Part shown: positions 1 through 8,955 of the stretch, in pieces | Layout of the letters: each line of letters begins with the position of its first letter | How positions within the stretch are numbered: the stretch's first letter is position 1 | Assembly (NCBI GenBank): GCA_038744685.1 | Contig: JBCDMB010000003.1 | Location: 203,404 to 267,403, forward strand | Length of the DNA: 64,000 bases | Source of the DNA: Verrucomicrobiota bacterium | Lineage (GTDB): Bacteria > Verrucomicrobiota > Verrucomicrobiia > Opitutales > Puniceicoccaceae | Direction of reading: 5' to 3' | The notes under the pieces: generated by a model | The model's database searches: none | What the model was told of the DNA's origin: nothing | The model's input: only the letters and a program-made list of their open reading frames with translations | Made by a program: the position numbers and the translations under genes

Positions 1-1
1 C

Positions 2-1216
2 GCCTACCACCATGCGAAGATCACGAGGAAAAACTGGCGTCAAGTCCGCGACAGTTCCGGCCTACTCAATAGCCTTTTGGTCGAGGATATCCAGGGAAAC
101 CGTCTCATTCAGAGCTTCAATTTGGCACCGCGGGAATCCGAACGCTTCCGTGACCGGTCGTTAGACCTCCGGACCAAGGTGCTCAAGGCGATGTTCAGAT
201 ATTCGAAGTATATCTCCTCGGTTCAATTTATCGCGAGTATGGGTGTAGTCGCGGTAGTGGGATTGGGTGGCTGGATGGCCATTCAAGAGATGCTGACTAT
301 GGGCCAGTTCATCGCCTTCAATGTATACTGCACGATGCTCTACCAGCCTATTTTCCAACTAAGCGCCCTCAATCATATGCTCGCATCGGGAAAAGCGGCG
401 GGAGAGCGAGTTTTCGAAATTCTCGATCACCCGGTTGAGATCGAAAATACCGCAAGTCCCCTTCCCTTCCCTGAGGCTCCGGTAAGAGTCGATTTTGATC
501 ATGTCGGTTTTGCCCATGTAGACCGCAGTCCGCTTCTCCACGATTTTCACCTTTCGATACCTGCTGGCCGGGTAACCGCACTGGTTGGGCACACAGGTGC
601 AGGTAAGAGTACAATCGCAAATCTCATTCTCCGCTACTACGAAACTTCCACTGGAGCGGTGCGAATCAACGGAACGGACGTTCGTGAGATCTCTCTCGAT
701 TCTCTTCGGGGAAGCATTGGAGTGGTTGCTCAGGATCCATTCCTTTTTGATGCTTCCGTGCGCGAAAACTTGCTTCTCGCCAAGACCGATGCCACCGATT
801 CTCAGATTTGGGAATCTCTCGAAGGAGCCTCGGCGGCGGAATTCGTCCGCCGCCTCCCTAACGGCTTGGAAACACTGATCGGGGAAAGAGGTATTCGACT
901 AAGTATGGGAGAGAAACAGCGGCTGACCATCGCACGCGTCCTCCTCCGTAACCCTCCCTTAGTCATTCTTGATGAGGCGACTTCAAGCGTAGACACGATT
1001 ACGGAAAAACAGATCCAAACCGCGCTTGATCAGCTCGTCCGGCACCGAACAGTCCTCGTGATTGCGCATCGCCTTTCTACGGTCCGGAGAGCCGACCAAA
1101 TCGTCGTGGTAGAGCATGGGCGAATTCTCGAAAAAGGCACCCATGACGACCTACTACAATACGAGGGCCACTACTCCGAATTGTGGCAACATCAAACCGA
1201 CCTCATTCCAAGCTAG
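2..1216 (+). CDS. ABC exporter, MsbA-like, 5' end outside window
   Basis: The frame is open from the first bases, so the start lies upstream; 404 residues are visible. They cover the C-terminal half of an ABC membrane domain, with hydrophobic segments near visible residues 70-115, followed by a full nucleotide-binding domain. Walker A (GHTGAGKST) starts near visible residue 196, the signature (LSMGEKQRL) near 301 and Walker B (LVILDEATSS) near 320, with a switch His in IAHRLST. This fused layout is typical of homodimeric lipid or drug exporters such as MsbA, which flips lipid A across the inner membrane. MsbA would suit the LPS-export genes at 4-6 kb, but substrate cannot be read from the sequence and a multidrug exporter is equally possible. 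Confidence 0.85.
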   Translation, partial: AYHHAKITRKNWRQVRDSSGLLNSLLVEDIQGNRLIQSFNLAPRESERFRDRSLDLRTKVLKAMFRYSKYISSVQFIASMGVVAVVGLGGWMAIQEMLTMGQFIAFNVYCTMLYQPIFQLSALNHMLASGKAAGERVFEILDHPVEIENTASPLPFPEAPVRVDFDHVGFAHVDRSPLLHDFHLSIPAGRVTALVGHTGAGKSTIANLILRYYETSTGAVRINGTDVREISLDSLRGSIGVVAQDPFLFDASVRENLLLAKTDATDSQIWESLEGASAAEFVRRLPNGLETLIGERGIRLSMGEKQRLTIARVLLRNPPLVILDEATSSVDTITEKQIQTALDQLVRHRTVLVIAHRLSTVRRADQIVVVEHGRILEKGTHDDLLQYEGHYSELWQHQTDLIPS

Positions 1217-1323
1217 AGATAGAGGGAGGCTTGTGGGGAGATTCTCCAACAAATCCGTTCTTGCATCTATCTAGAATTCCTTCATTCTCCACCGTTTTTC
1301 CGAATTCCAAACCACCAAACGCC

Positions 1324-1539
1324 GTGAGAGACGACTACCTAAGAGCAGCGCGCACCAAGATCCCTGACCCGAACGTTCTAGTGAACGTGGTATCCCGCCG
1401 CGTAAAGCAATTGAAGAACGGCTTCAAACCCTTGGTTGAGTCCCTCGAGCGCCTCGACCCTGAGGATATTGCTCTCCGGGAAATTATCGACGAGAAAATT
1501 AGTTACCAACTTTTTGATTCGGAAGAAGAGACTGTCTAA
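1324..1539 (+). CDS. rpoZ: RNA polymerase omega subunit
   Basis: This 71-residue protein begins with GTG and reads RDDYLRAARTKIPDPNVLVN. It matches the short omega subunit, whose VNVVSRRVKQL helix and following acidic segment pack on the RNA polymerase beta-prime C-terminus. The frame is open further upstream to 1183, but that part overlaps the exporter gene and has no family resemblance, so the internal GTG is preferred. No strong ribosome-binding site is visible. A terminator hairpin follows, so it is probably expressed apart from smpB. The omega assignment rests on the conserved core and length; I am fairly sure of it. Confidence 0.8.
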   Translation: MRDDYLRAARTKIPDPNVLVNVVSRRVKQLKNGFKPLVESLERLDPEDIALREIIDEKISYQLFDSEEETV

Positions 1540-1580
1540 CGCACTCTCGTTGCCAGAGCCTTTTGGCTCCGCATCCATCA

Positions 1581-1602
1581 AGCGGGTTCCTCCCGCTTTT
1601 TT
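1581..1602 (+). terminator. Rho-independent terminator after rpoZ
   Basis: AGCGGG (1581-1586) pairs with CCCGCT (1592-1597) around a 5-nt loop and is followed at once by a run of T residues. It lies 42 bases after the rpoZ stop and 38 before the smpB start. Confidence 0.8.
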
Positions 1603-1640
1603 CTTTCCCGGGTCACCCGCTTTTAAACCGCTTCACCGCC

Positions 1641-2117
1641 GTGGCCCGAACAACGAAACAGCAACCAGCCGAGATTCGGAACCGGCGAGCCTTTCACGAC
1701 TACCACATTCACGAAAAACTCGAAGCAGGCATGATCCTTAAGGGCACGGAAGTTAAATCAATCCGGGAGGGCAAAGTGCAGATTCAGGACGCTTTCGTCC
1801 GATTCCAGCGGGAAGAACCCGTTCTCTATCACGCTCACATCGATGAGTATGCTTTCGGCACAGACCACAATCATTCCCCGAGAAGACCGAGAAAACTCCT
1901 TCTCCATCGGAACGAGATTCGCAAAATAAAAGAGGCGATTCAAATGGGAGGGAAGACGGTGATTCCCCTCCGTGTCTATTTTTCCCGTGGTATGGCCAAA
2001 GTCGAGATCGCGATCGCTTCTGGAAAGAAGCTTCATGACAAACGGGAGGCTCTAAAAAAGCGGGAAGCAGACCGCGAAGCGAACCGGGCTCTCCGAGAAT
2101 TCAACCGTAAAGGTTAA
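1641..2117 (+). CDS. smpB: SsrA-binding protein SmpB
   Basis: SmpB binds tmRNA and brings it to stalled ribosomes for trans-translation. The 158-residue product has the family length. It has the N-terminal NRRAFHDYHIHEKLEAG segment, the central KGTEVKSIREGK motif, and the basic C-terminal tail (GKKLHDKRE and following) that threads into the decoding centre. The start is GTG at 1641; the upstream extension in the same frame crosses the rpoZ terminator and is unlikely to be translated. thrB follows 4 bases after the stop. No tmRNA gene was found in the window. Confidence 0.95.
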   Translation: MARTTKQQPAEIRNRRAFHDYHIHEKLEAGMILKGTEVKSIREGKVQIQDAFVRFQREEPVLYHAHIDEYAFGTDHNHSPRRPRKLLLHRNEIRKIKEAIQMGGKTVIPLRVYFSRGMAKVEIAIASGKKLHDKREALKKREADREANRALREFNRKG

Positions 2118-2121
2118 AAAT

Positions 2122-3033
2122 ATGAACATGGAACCTGTTGAACTCAGACTTCCAGCCTCCACCTCGAACTGTGGACCAGGCTTTGACTCGCTGAGCATTG
2201 GCCTCCAACTCTACAATTTCTGCCGCTTCACCCCTCGTTCCGATGGTAAACAAGTCATTACCGGAGGTGACGCGGGCGGAATGGAGGAGATGTCTAATCG
2301 TGCAGCCGAAGCCTTTTTCAAAAGAACAGGGATCAAACCCTTCGGTTTCGACTACGAGCTTTGGGGTGAAGTCCCCCCCGAGAGAGGGCTGGGCTCGAGT
2401 TCGAATGTTTTGGGAGGGGTGTTTTTAGCGCTCAACCATCTCCACGATAATCCTTTGGACAAGCACGAGTGCATCAGACAGTTGGCCCGACTTGATAACG
2501 CACCGGACAACGTTTGTGCTCTCGTGCGGGGAGGATTCTGCGTTTCAAGGGTGGATCCGGTCTCCAGAGAATACGTCGATTCTTTCCACTTCCCTGTCGG
2601 CGAAGAACTGCAGTTTGTCGTCGCCTGCCCGGAGATTCGTGTGCGAACCCCTGAGGCCCGGGCGATTCTTCCGGACACCTTGCCTTTCGAGGAGGCAGTT
2701 TCCAGTTTAAACGGGCTTGCCTACCTCGTTGCAGCGATCGCCAAGGGGAACTACAAGAGACTTCGCGGTAGCACGGACGACCGCATCCATCAACCTTTTC
2801 GCAGGGTGCTCAACCCTTTCGTGGACGAGGCAATCGAAGCTGGGGTCGACGCCGGCGCATATGCTGGTTGGTTGAGCGGGAGCGGATCCAGCGTTATTTG
2901 TGCCTCTCCAAGCGAGACCGCACTGAAGGTTCGCAAAGCAATGGAGTCGGTCTACCGATCCAACAATATTCCGTGCCGTCTCCACAGTCTTTCCTCTGAC
3001 AACGATGGGGCAGCAGTCCTCGGGAATGACTGA
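2122..3033 (+). CDS. thrB: Homoserine kinase
   Basis: ThrB phosphorylates L-homoserine to O-phosphohomoserine for threonine synthesis. It is a GHMP kinase: residues 7-20 carry the N-terminal LPASTSNCGPGFDSL motif, the ATP-binding loop PPERGLGSSSN lies near 85-95, and the C-terminal AGWLSGSGSSV motif closes the active site. At 303 residues it has the usual length. It starts 4 bases after smpB and overlaps trmL by 8 bases, implying one transcript. No other threonine gene is adjacent. Confidence 0.92.
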   Translation: MNMEPVELRLPASTSNCGPGFDSLSIGLQLYNFCRFTPRSDGKQVITGGDAGGMEEMSNRAAEAFFKRTGIKPFGFDYELWGEVPPERGLGSSSNVLGGVFLALNHLHDNPLDKHECIRQLARLDNAPDNVCALVRGGFCVSRVDPVSREYVDSFHFPVGEELQFVVACPEIRVRTPEARAILPDTLPFEEAVSSLNGLAYLVAAIAKGNYKRLRGSTDDRIHQPFRRVLNPFVDEAIEAGVDAGAYAGWLSGSGSSVICASPSETALKVRKAMESVYRSNNIPCRLHSLSSDNDGAAVLGND

Positions 3034-3493
3034 ACCGCTCCTCCACGTCGCCCTTCGTTGCCCTGAAATCCCCCAAAACACCGGCAATATCGGCCGTCTC
3101 TGCGCCATTACTGGGTGTCGCCTTCACCTCATTCACCCCCTGGGTTTCACCACAACCGATCGGCATCTTCGACGAAGCGGGATGGATTACTGGCACTCTC
3201 TCGACAAACGCGACCACGAGAATTGGGAATCATTCCGTGAAAACGAGGGAACCCGGCGGACATGGCTGTTCACCACAAGAGCCAACCAGTCTTTTTGGGA
3301 CGTCTCTTACTCCCCCGGAGATCTGCTGCTTTTTGGCAACGAGGGTCATGGTTGCCCGGAAGCGGTTCACCAGGCAATCGGGACGAGACAGAGTGTAAAA
3401 ATTCCACATCCTCGCTCCGATCTTAGGTCGATCAACCTCGCCACCAGTGTGGGAATCGCAGTGTACGAAGCACTTCGCCAACTACGAGAATAA
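3026..3493 (+). CDS. trmL: tRNA (cytidine/uridine-34 2'-O)-methyltransferase
   Basis: This is a small SPOUT-fold methyltransferase of 155 residues. TrmL (YibK) uses S-adenosylmethionine to methylate the 2'-O of the wobble base of leucine tRNAs. Key signatures are PEIPQNTGNIGRLCA near residue 10, FGNEGHGCPE near 103 and IPHPRSDLRSINLATS near 126, which form the knotted cofactor site. The chosen ATG overlaps the thrB end by 8 bases; a start 21 bases earlier is possible but lacks family support. It ends the rpoZ-side gene group and converges on pdxH. Confidence 0.9.
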   Translation: MTEPLLHVALRCPEIPQNTGNIGRLCAITGCRLHLIHPLGFTTTDRHLRRSGMDYWHSLDKRDHENWESFRENEGTRRTWLFTTRANQSFWDVSYSPGDLLLFGNEGHGCPEAVHQAIGTRQSVKIPHPRSDLRSINLATSVGIAVYEALRQLRE

Positions 3494-3515
3494 TTTGAGT
3501 GCCCTCTAGAGAGCC

Positions 3516-4157
3516 TTACGGACTCAATCGGTCGATTGACCAAATCCCCGCACTGCTTTTGCGATATTCGAACCGATCATGCAGACGACTTGGTCGCCCC
3601 TGCCAAAACTCAAACCGTTTTGGCTCGAGCCGATAACCACCCCAAAAATCCGGGAGAGGAATCTCTCCCTCTCCAAATTTTTTCTTCATCTCCTCCCACT
3701 TCATTTCGATCACCTTGCGCGAGGAAATCACCGAACTCTGCTCGGACACCCAAGCTCCAATCCGGCTTCCTCTCGGGCGGCTTATATAATAATGCAAGGA
3801 CTCCGCAGTGGATATCTTTTCGCAGGCTCCTTCGATGATCACCTGACGCTCAAGAGAAACCCAAGGAAAGAGTATGGAAGCCATTGGATTTGAAGACAGA
3901 TGACCTGACTTCCGGCTTCGGTAGTTTGTAAAAAAGACAAACCCCTTCTCATCATAAGCCTTCAGCAACACCATTCGCTGGGTAGGAGCTCCATCCGGAC
4001 TTACCGTCGCCAGCGATAGTGCGTTTGGCTCCACCAGGTCAGCCGTCCGCGCTTGTTCAAACCACAATGAGAATTGACTGAAAGGATCCGACTCCAAGGT
4101 CTCCCGCCGCATACCAGCCTTCGAATACTCACGCCGAAGATCTCCTAAATTAGCCAT
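3516..4157 (-). CDS. pdxH: Pyridoxine/pyridoxamine 5'-phosphate oxidase
   Basis: PdxH is an FMN enzyme that oxidises PNP or PMP to pyridoxal 5'-phosphate. From the ATG at 4157 the product is 213 residues, the usual family length. Visible motifs are the N-terminal LRREYSKAG, the FMN-binding RMVLLKAYDEKGFVFFTNY, SRKSGHL, and the C-terminal GGYRLEPKRFEFWQGRPSRLHD region that holds substrate. An in-frame extension to 4211 adds residues with no family match. Many PLP enzymes are encoded nearby, but no pathway operon is formed. Confidence 0.95.
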   Translation of the reverse strand: MANLGDLRREYSKAGMRRETLESDPFSQFSLWFEQARTADLVEPNALSLATVSPDGAPTQRMVLLKAYDEKGFVFFTNYRSRKSGHLSSNPMASILFPWVSLERQVIIEGACEKISTAESLHYYISRPRGSRIGAWVSEQSSVISSRKVIEMKWEEMKKKFGEGEIPLPDFWGGYRLEPKRFEFWQGRPSRLHDRFEYRKSSAGIWSIDRLSP

Positions 4158-4234
4158 TTTTCTACCCTGACCGATTCTTGCGAATAGGGCAAACCCACCG
4201 TTGCCATTCATCCTGAACCAACTAGTTTATCCCT

Positions 4235-4690
4235 ATGAAGCAATCCCGAAGTACTCTCAAACAATTGACGTGCTTTGCCTTCGTTGCGATCGTCTTCATC
4301 GCGCCGGTTCTGCCTGCATCTGCCGAAATCAAGCCAGACGCCAAGGTCCAGTCCTTTACCTTTCGAAAATTCAACGATCGCGGCCTTCGACTGTGGGATC
4401 TTTCCGGTAACGAGGCAGTGTTCCTGAGCGACAGTATCATCCGCGTCATTGAAATGCAGCTCGCGGTCACATCAACCGCCAGCGGAAAAGACACCGTCTT
4501 GCGAAGTCCAAGCGCAAATATCTTTGTTGAGGACAACTCTGCTTCCGGTGAAGGACTTCTTTTCGTTCAAGGAGCTGGATATAGTCTCGAGGGAGAGGAC
4601 TGGGAATGGAAGGGAGCTGAAAGACGCATCGACATCAGGCGGGGTGCCCGGGTCACCTTCGATGAGGCGATCGACCGAATTCTCAAATAG
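4235..4690 (+). CDS. lptC: LptC-like LPS export protein
   Basis: The 151-residue protein has an N-terminal signal or anchor (residues about 10-30) and then a beta-rich region of alternating polar and hydrophobic residues (VQSFTFRKFNDRGLRLWDLSGNEAVF), typical of the OstA-like jellyroll in LptC. LptC sits in the inner membrane with LptB2FG and passes LPS to LptA. Identity is weak by sequence. The call leans on its place 13 bases before an LptA-like gene and lptB, the order found in proteobacteria. LptF and LptG are not in this window. Confidence 0.65.
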   Translation: MKQSRSTLKQLTCFAFVAIVFIAPVLPASAEIKPDAKVQSFTFRKFNDRGLRLWDLSGNEAVFLSDSIIRVIEMQLAVTSTASGKDTVLRSPSANIFVEDNSASGEGLLFVQGAGYSLEGEDWEWKGAERRIDIRRGARVTFDEAIDRILK

Positions 4691-4703
4691 GAACGGTCTC
4701 CCA

Positions 4704-5231
4704 ATGAGACTTCTCGGTTTTTCCTTACTCCTGCTGTTTGTATTCGTCACAACACTACCGGCTGATCGGGAAGAGGAAGAGATTCCCCAAAGACAGTCCA
4801 CGGTGATTTCCAGTGATCGACTGGAAGTGATCAATACAGACGAAGGAAATCTGTTTATCTTCGATGGATCCGTTTCGATCGTCGGTGCAGATTTTACGGC
4901 AAAATGTGATCGTATGGAAGTCCGGACCAACTCCGAAGGAGAAGATGACTTTGGAGCAATCGCCGTGATCGAGGCTATTGGTAATGTCCAGATTCAACAG
5001 GGCATTCGAATCGCTACAGCAGGAAAGGCTATCATCTATCCGCAAAGCGATGAAGTGTTCCTCGAAGAGAGTCCGCAGGTGAGAGACGAGAACGGAACGA
5101 TTTCCGGTTACCGTATGACCCTTCACGGCGAAGATCGCAGGATCTCAATAGAACCCGGACCGGATGGTTCGCGCACTCAGGTCGAGCTCCCCTCGCTCGA
5201 GGTGATTCGATCCGACAAGTCTGGTGAGTGA
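4704..5231 (+). CDS. lptA: LptA/OstA-like periplasmic LPS-bridge protein
   Basis: From the ATG at 4704 the protein is 175 residues with a signal peptide (residues 1-19, LLGFSLLLLFVFVTTL core). An OstA-like domain follows: VISSDRLEVINTDEGNLFIF, a DGSVSIVGADFTAKCDRMEV repeat unit and later AIGNVQIQQG. LptA forms the beta-jellyroll filament that carries LPS across the periplasm. Its end overlaps the GTG of lptB by 8 bases. The frame is open upstream to 4449, but that part overlaps lptC and lacks a signal peptide, so it is not used. Confidence 0.8.
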   Translation: MRLLGFSLLLLFVFVTTLPADREEEEIPQRQSTVISSDRLEVINTDEGNLFIFDGSVSIVGADFTAKCDRMEVRTNSEGEDDFGAIAVIEAIGNVQIQQGIRIATAGKAIIYPQSDEVFLEESPQVRDENGTISGYRMTLHGEDRRISIEPGPDGSRTQVELPSLEVIRSDKSGE

Positions 5232-5964
5232 TTCAAATCAATCGATATCCATCGAGACTGAGGGTCTCACGAGGGACTTTGGCAGGCGTCGTGTCGTCGA
5301 TAACGTAGGGCTCTCAGTTAAATCTGGTGAAATCGTCGGTCTTCTCGGACCGAACGGTGCTGGCAAAACCACCACCTTTTACATGATTGTCGGTCTTATC
5401 CAACCGACGGAGGGCAATATTCTTTTGAGGGGAAAAGATGTCACCTCACTTCCCATGTTTAAACGCGCTCGCAAGGGAATAGGTTACCTTCCTCAAGAGG
5501 CTTCGGTATTCCGGAAGATGACAGTTCGAGAAAACCTCATTGCCGTTCTGGAAACCATGCGACTTTCCAAGAAGGAACGGGAAGAATCTGCAGACGAAAA
5601 GCTTGCTCAATTCGGACTGGAGAAGATTGCCTACCAAAAAGCATACACCTTAAGCGGAGGTGAACGCCGACGCCTCGAGATCGCCAGAGCACTGGCCACT
5701 AAGCCAGAGTTTTTGCTGATGGATGAGCCATTCAGCGGAGTTGATCCGATCAGTGTTGATGACGTTCAGTCGGTAATTCGTGATCTGAAAGGTATCGGTA
5801 TTGGAATTTTAATTACCGACCATAATGTGAGAGAAACGCTTGAGATCACCGACCGCTCTTACCTCCTCTACGAGGGGAAAGTCCTTTGCGAAGGAGATCG
5901 GAACACTCTTCTCAACGATCCGTCCGCCCGAAAATTTTATTTAGGCGAAGGCTTTCAAGCTTGA
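5224..5964 (+). CDS. lptB: LPS export ABC transporter ATPase
   Basis: LptB is the cytoplasmic ATPase that powers LPS extraction from the inner membrane. The 246-residue product has Walker A GPNGAGKTT near residue 43, the Q-loop in GYLPQEASVF, the signature LSGGERRRLE near 143, Walker B FLLMDEPFSGVDPIS near 162 and the switch His in ITDHNVRETLE near 198. GVDPIS, DHNVRETL and the C-terminal LGEGF are hallmarks of LptB rather than of branched amino-acid transport ATPases. It starts with GTG inside the lptA end and is followed 84 bases later by hprK. Confidence 0.95.
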   Translation: MSDSNQSISIETEGLTRDFGRRRVVDNVGLSVKSGEIVGLLGPNGAGKTTTFYMIVGLIQPTEGNILLRGKDVTSLPMFKRARKGIGYLPQEASVFRKMTVRENLIAVLETMRLSKKEREESADEKLAQFGLEKIAYQKAYTLSGGERRRLEIARALATKPEFLLMDEPFSGVDPISVDDVQSVIRDLKGIGIGILITDHNVRETLEITDRSYLLYEGKVLCEGDRNTLLNDPSARKFYLGEGFQA

Positions 5965-6048
5965 GAAGACTGGACCCCCCGACCCCCATTCTAGGCGCAA
6001 GCTTTTTCCCTCGTCAGGCCACCCTCTTCACTGTCACTCTAAAGAGCC

Positions 6049-7008
6049 ATGAAACCGACTGAGAAAATCATCGAAAGTATCTCGGTTCGGGAGTTTTACG
6101 AATCCTGTCGCGAGCCACTCAAACTGGAGCTGATTAGCGGCGAGGAACGGTTGGATAGAATCATTGGAGAAAAGAGTCTCAACCGTCCGGCGCTCGCGTT
6201 AACAGGATACTTCCGATTCTTTGCCCATCGCCGGATCCAGTTGTTTGGTGCCGGGGAAATGGGACACCTTAGAGACAACGATCCCAAGGTAATTGAACCG
6301 GCACTCACCAAGATAGCGGAAAAGAACATTCCCTGTATCATCATCAGCAGGAACCTTGCTCCTACCCCCCTGCTACTTAAAATCGCCAAAGAACATAAGA
6401 TCCCTTTGTTTCGATCCAAGCTCAAGTCGAAGACACTCACGACTGAGGCCACCTTGATCCTTGAAGAAAGGTTTGCTCCGCGAAAAACCATCCACGGTAC
6501 CCTAATGGATATTCGCGGCATCGGAACGTTACTCCAAGGAGAGAGCGGTATCGGTAAAAGTGAATGCGCACTCGCCCTAATCGAGAAAGGTTTCAGTCTG
6601 GTCGCTGACGACCTCACTCATCTGCGATTACTTCGAGACCACGAGATCGTTGGAACGAGCTCCGAACTCAGCAGAGGCTACATGGAGTGTCGCGGTATCG
6701 GGATTATAGACATAGCGAAGCTTTTTGGTGTCAATTCCGTGAGAGTCGAGAAACGACTCGACCTAGTCATTTCATTTGTGAGTTGGACCCCTGGAATCGA
6801 GGAGGACAGGACTGGTCTCGAGCAACGACACATGGAGATTTTCAATCAAAAGATACCTCACAGCATCATTCCGGTTCGTCCAGGGAGGGATTTAGCTCGC
6901 CTGGTCGAGGTGGCTGCAATGGTTCAGGCACTCCGCCTTCTCGGCCACGATTCGGCGAAGGAGTTCAATGAACGGCTAATTCGGCAGATGGCCGGAACGG
7001 TCAGTTGA
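6049..7008 (+). CDS. hprK: HPr kinase/phosphorylase
   Basis: HprK phosphorylates and dephosphorylates a serine in HPr and links carbon and phosphate status to regulation. The 319-residue protein has the N-terminal HprK domain, then the ATPase domain with Walker [10 protein letters not shown] near residue 164, the signature [16 protein letters not shown] near 211 and the C-terminal [18 protein letters not shown] helix. All key elements are present. It lies downstream of lptB, an arrangement resembling the lpt-ptsN cluster of proteobacteria. Its presumed partner HPr is 4.7 kb away; no Enzyme I or sugar permease of the PTS lies in the window, so a regulatory role is likely. Confidence 0.95.
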   Translation: MKPTEKIIESISVREFYESCREPLKLELISGEERLDRIIGEKSLNRPALALTGYFRFFAHRRIQLFGAGEMGHLRDNDPKVIEPALTKIAEKNIPCIIISRNLAPTPLLLKIAKEHKIPLFRSKLKSKTLTTEATLILEERFAPRKTIHGTLMDIRGIGTLLQGESGIGKSECALALIEKGFSLVADDLTHLRLLRDHEIVGTSSELSRGYMECRGIGIIDIAKLFGVNSVRVEKRLDLVISFVSWTPGIEEDRTGLEQRHMEIFNQKIPHSIIPVRPGRDLARLVEVAAMVQALRLLGHDSAKEFNERLIRQMAGTVS

Positions 7009-7554
7009 CCTTCGATTAGGCGCTTCCCTTGGGAGATTCAAAACAGGTGTTCTTTCTTTAAACCTGCGGTCAGATCCATGACGGCATCCGAAGTTGAGTT
7101 TTTTCCAGGAGTGAACCGGAACCCGTAGTTTCTGCCTTTACACGGCCCTAGTGGGCCCGGTTGGCGATTCTGGCAACCGAAAAGATCAAAAGTTATCCGC
7201 AAAACCGTTGTGAATAACTTGTGCGTAACTTCGACTTGCAACCCTACGACGTCCAAGGATGATCAGGTGAATGACGTTTGGTAGAAGTCTCAAGGTCCTC
7301 TCGGCGACAAGAAACCAAAAGTCTTTGAAAAAGTCTCAATTGAACCATTCCTGCGCCTGATAAATTCGTTAAAATACTGAAAATGAACTATTTAGAAGAT
7401 TCGAAGACACCCCTCGCCTCGGACGACAGGTACGTTGAGCAAGGCAGCGTTTCATCTTCGAACCTCCTAGTTCACAGTGGGTTACGCTTTTCAGGCTAGG
7501 CACCCTACATTCCCCTCTTTCCTCTGTTAACAATTTTAGTCATTTTTGTTTCCA
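7009..7554. other. Candidate replication origin region upstream of dnaA
   Basis: About 545 bases carry no convincing gene. They hold a cluster of three DnaA-box-like 9-mers at 7193-7228 and AT-rich tracts near 7360-7395 and 7520-7552 that could serve as an unwinding element. Position directly before dnaA is the commonest place for bacterial origins. Origin activity is an inference from these signs; strand-composition skew could not be computed. Confidence 0.5.
7193..7228. promoter_or_regulatory. Cluster of three DnaA-box-like sites
   Basis: TTATCCGCA at 7193-7201 has one mismatch to TTATNCACA. TGTGAATAA at 7209-7217 is the exact reverse complement of TTATTCACA. TGTGCGTAA at 7220-7228 is the reverse complement of TTACGCACA, with one mismatch. 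Three sites within 36 bases in mixed orientation suggest DnaA binding for origin function or for control of the dnaA promoter. Confidence 0.6.
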
Positions 7555-8955
7555 ATGTCTTCTATTTCCCAGCCCTCAACCCTTTGGGATGCCACCTGTG
7601 AACGCTTCAAAAGCCGCTTAAATCCGGACATTTTCGAGATGTGGTTTAAACCGCTCTCATTTTCTGATGCGACCGATGAGACCATCAGGATCCTTGCACC
7701 CAATGACTTCGTCTCAATCTGGCTAAAGGACAATTACCTGGAGGTGATTCACGCAGAGGTCGCGGAGGTATTTGGCGGTCCTAGAAAGGTGATTATTGAA
7801 GTGGAACAAAATTCCGCCAAGAATCGACAGGAAAGCAACCGAGTTCCAAAACCCTCCAACCCGGATTCTGCTGATCGGCTTCAAACCGATGAGTCCGCGT
7901 CTTCAAAAACCACAGCGTCGCTTTCAGGGATCAACCCGAAGAATACCTTTCGCAACTTTGTCGTAGGATCCGGTAATCAACTAGCTCACGCTGCCTCTAT
8001 AGCGGTGGCCAACGCCCCGGCACGTGCTTACAACCCACTCTTTATCTACGGCGACACCGGCCTCGGAAAAACCCACCTGATGCACGCGATCGCCCATCAG
8101 GTCGTTTCCGCCCGTCCTAACGCTAAAATTGCCTACATTTCTACGGAAAAATTTACGAACAAGTTCATTACTGCGATTCAGGAGAATAAGCTCACAACAT
8201 TCCGTCGTAGATTCCGCAAAGCGGACATCCTCCTGATCGATGACATTCACTTTCTTTCGGGGCGGGAGAGGATCCAAGAAGAGTTTTTCCACACCTTCAA
8301 CGAGCTCTTCGAGAATCAGAAGCAAATTGTCCTCACCAGCGATCGGCCCGCAAGCGAGATTGCCCGGCTAGAGAGCAGACTTGTCTCGCGGTTTCAATGG
8401 GGACTGGTCGCTGATATCCAGTGCCCGGACCTCGACACCCGCCTCGCGATTCTTTCGAAGAAGGCACGCTCTTTGGAGGTCAAGATTCCAGCAGACGTTC
8501 TTGGGTTTCTAGCCGAGAAAGTCTCGAGAAACGTCCGTCGAATGGAGGGCGCCCTCACACGGGTGGCAGGCTACGCGGCTCTCATCCGGGATCCTCTTTC
8601 GGTCGAGGTCGTCGAACGTTTGCTCTCAGATGTCCTTCAGGAGGAGCTCCTCAACCAAGTGACTATTGAGAAAATTCAGAAGAAGACGGCAGATTACTAC
8701 CATCTGAGGGTCGCCGATCTTCTCAGTAGAAGACGTCCCGCTAAAATTGTAGTCCCGAGGCAGGTTTCGATGTACCTAAGCCGTCAAATGACCGATCATT
8801 CTCTCGTTCAGATTGGAGACGCGTTTGGCGGCAGGGACCACGGAACCGTTATCAACGCGATCCGTGCGGTGGAGAATATGATGGACCAGGACCCTGCCAT
8901 GCGCAGGAGCATAGACTATTTGACGAAACAACTTTCCGAGAGTAGGTCGTCTTAA
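7555..8955 (+). CDS. dnaA: Chromosomal replication initiator DnaA
   Basis: DnaA binds origin boxes and opens the duplex in an ATP-dependent filament. The 466-residue product (ATG at 7555; an in-frame TTG lies 9 bases earlier) has all four domains. These are the N-terminal LWDATCERFKSRLNPDIFEMWF region, a variable Ser-rich linker (about 85-125), the AAA+ domain with Walker A GDTGLGKTH near 166 and Walker B ILLIDDIHFLSGRE near 225, and the DNA-binding domain with GGRDHGTVINAI near 425. Its stop overlaps the next start (TAATG). Confidence 0.98.
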   Translation: MSSISQPSTLWDATCERFKSRLNPDIFEMWFKPLSFSDATDETIRILAPNDFVSIWLKDNYLEVIHAEVAEVFGGPRKVIIEVEQNSAKNRQESNRVPKPSNPDSADRLQTDESASSKTTASLSGINPKNTFRNFVVGSGNQLAHAASIAVANAPARAYNPLFIYGDTGLGKTHLMHAIAHQVVSARPNAKIAYISTEKFTNKFITAIQENKLTTFRRRFRKADILLIDDIHFLSGRERIQEEFFHTFNELFENQKQIVLTSDRPASEIARLESRLVSRFQWGLVADIQCPDLDTRLAILSKKARSLEVKIPADVLGFLAEKVSRNVRRMEGALTRVAGYAALIRDPLSVEVVERLLSDVLQEELLNQVTIEKIQKKTADYYHLRVADLLSRRRPAKIVVPRQVSMYLSRQMTDHSLVQIGDAFGGRDHGTVINAIRAVENMMDQDPAMRRSIDYLTKQLSESRSS

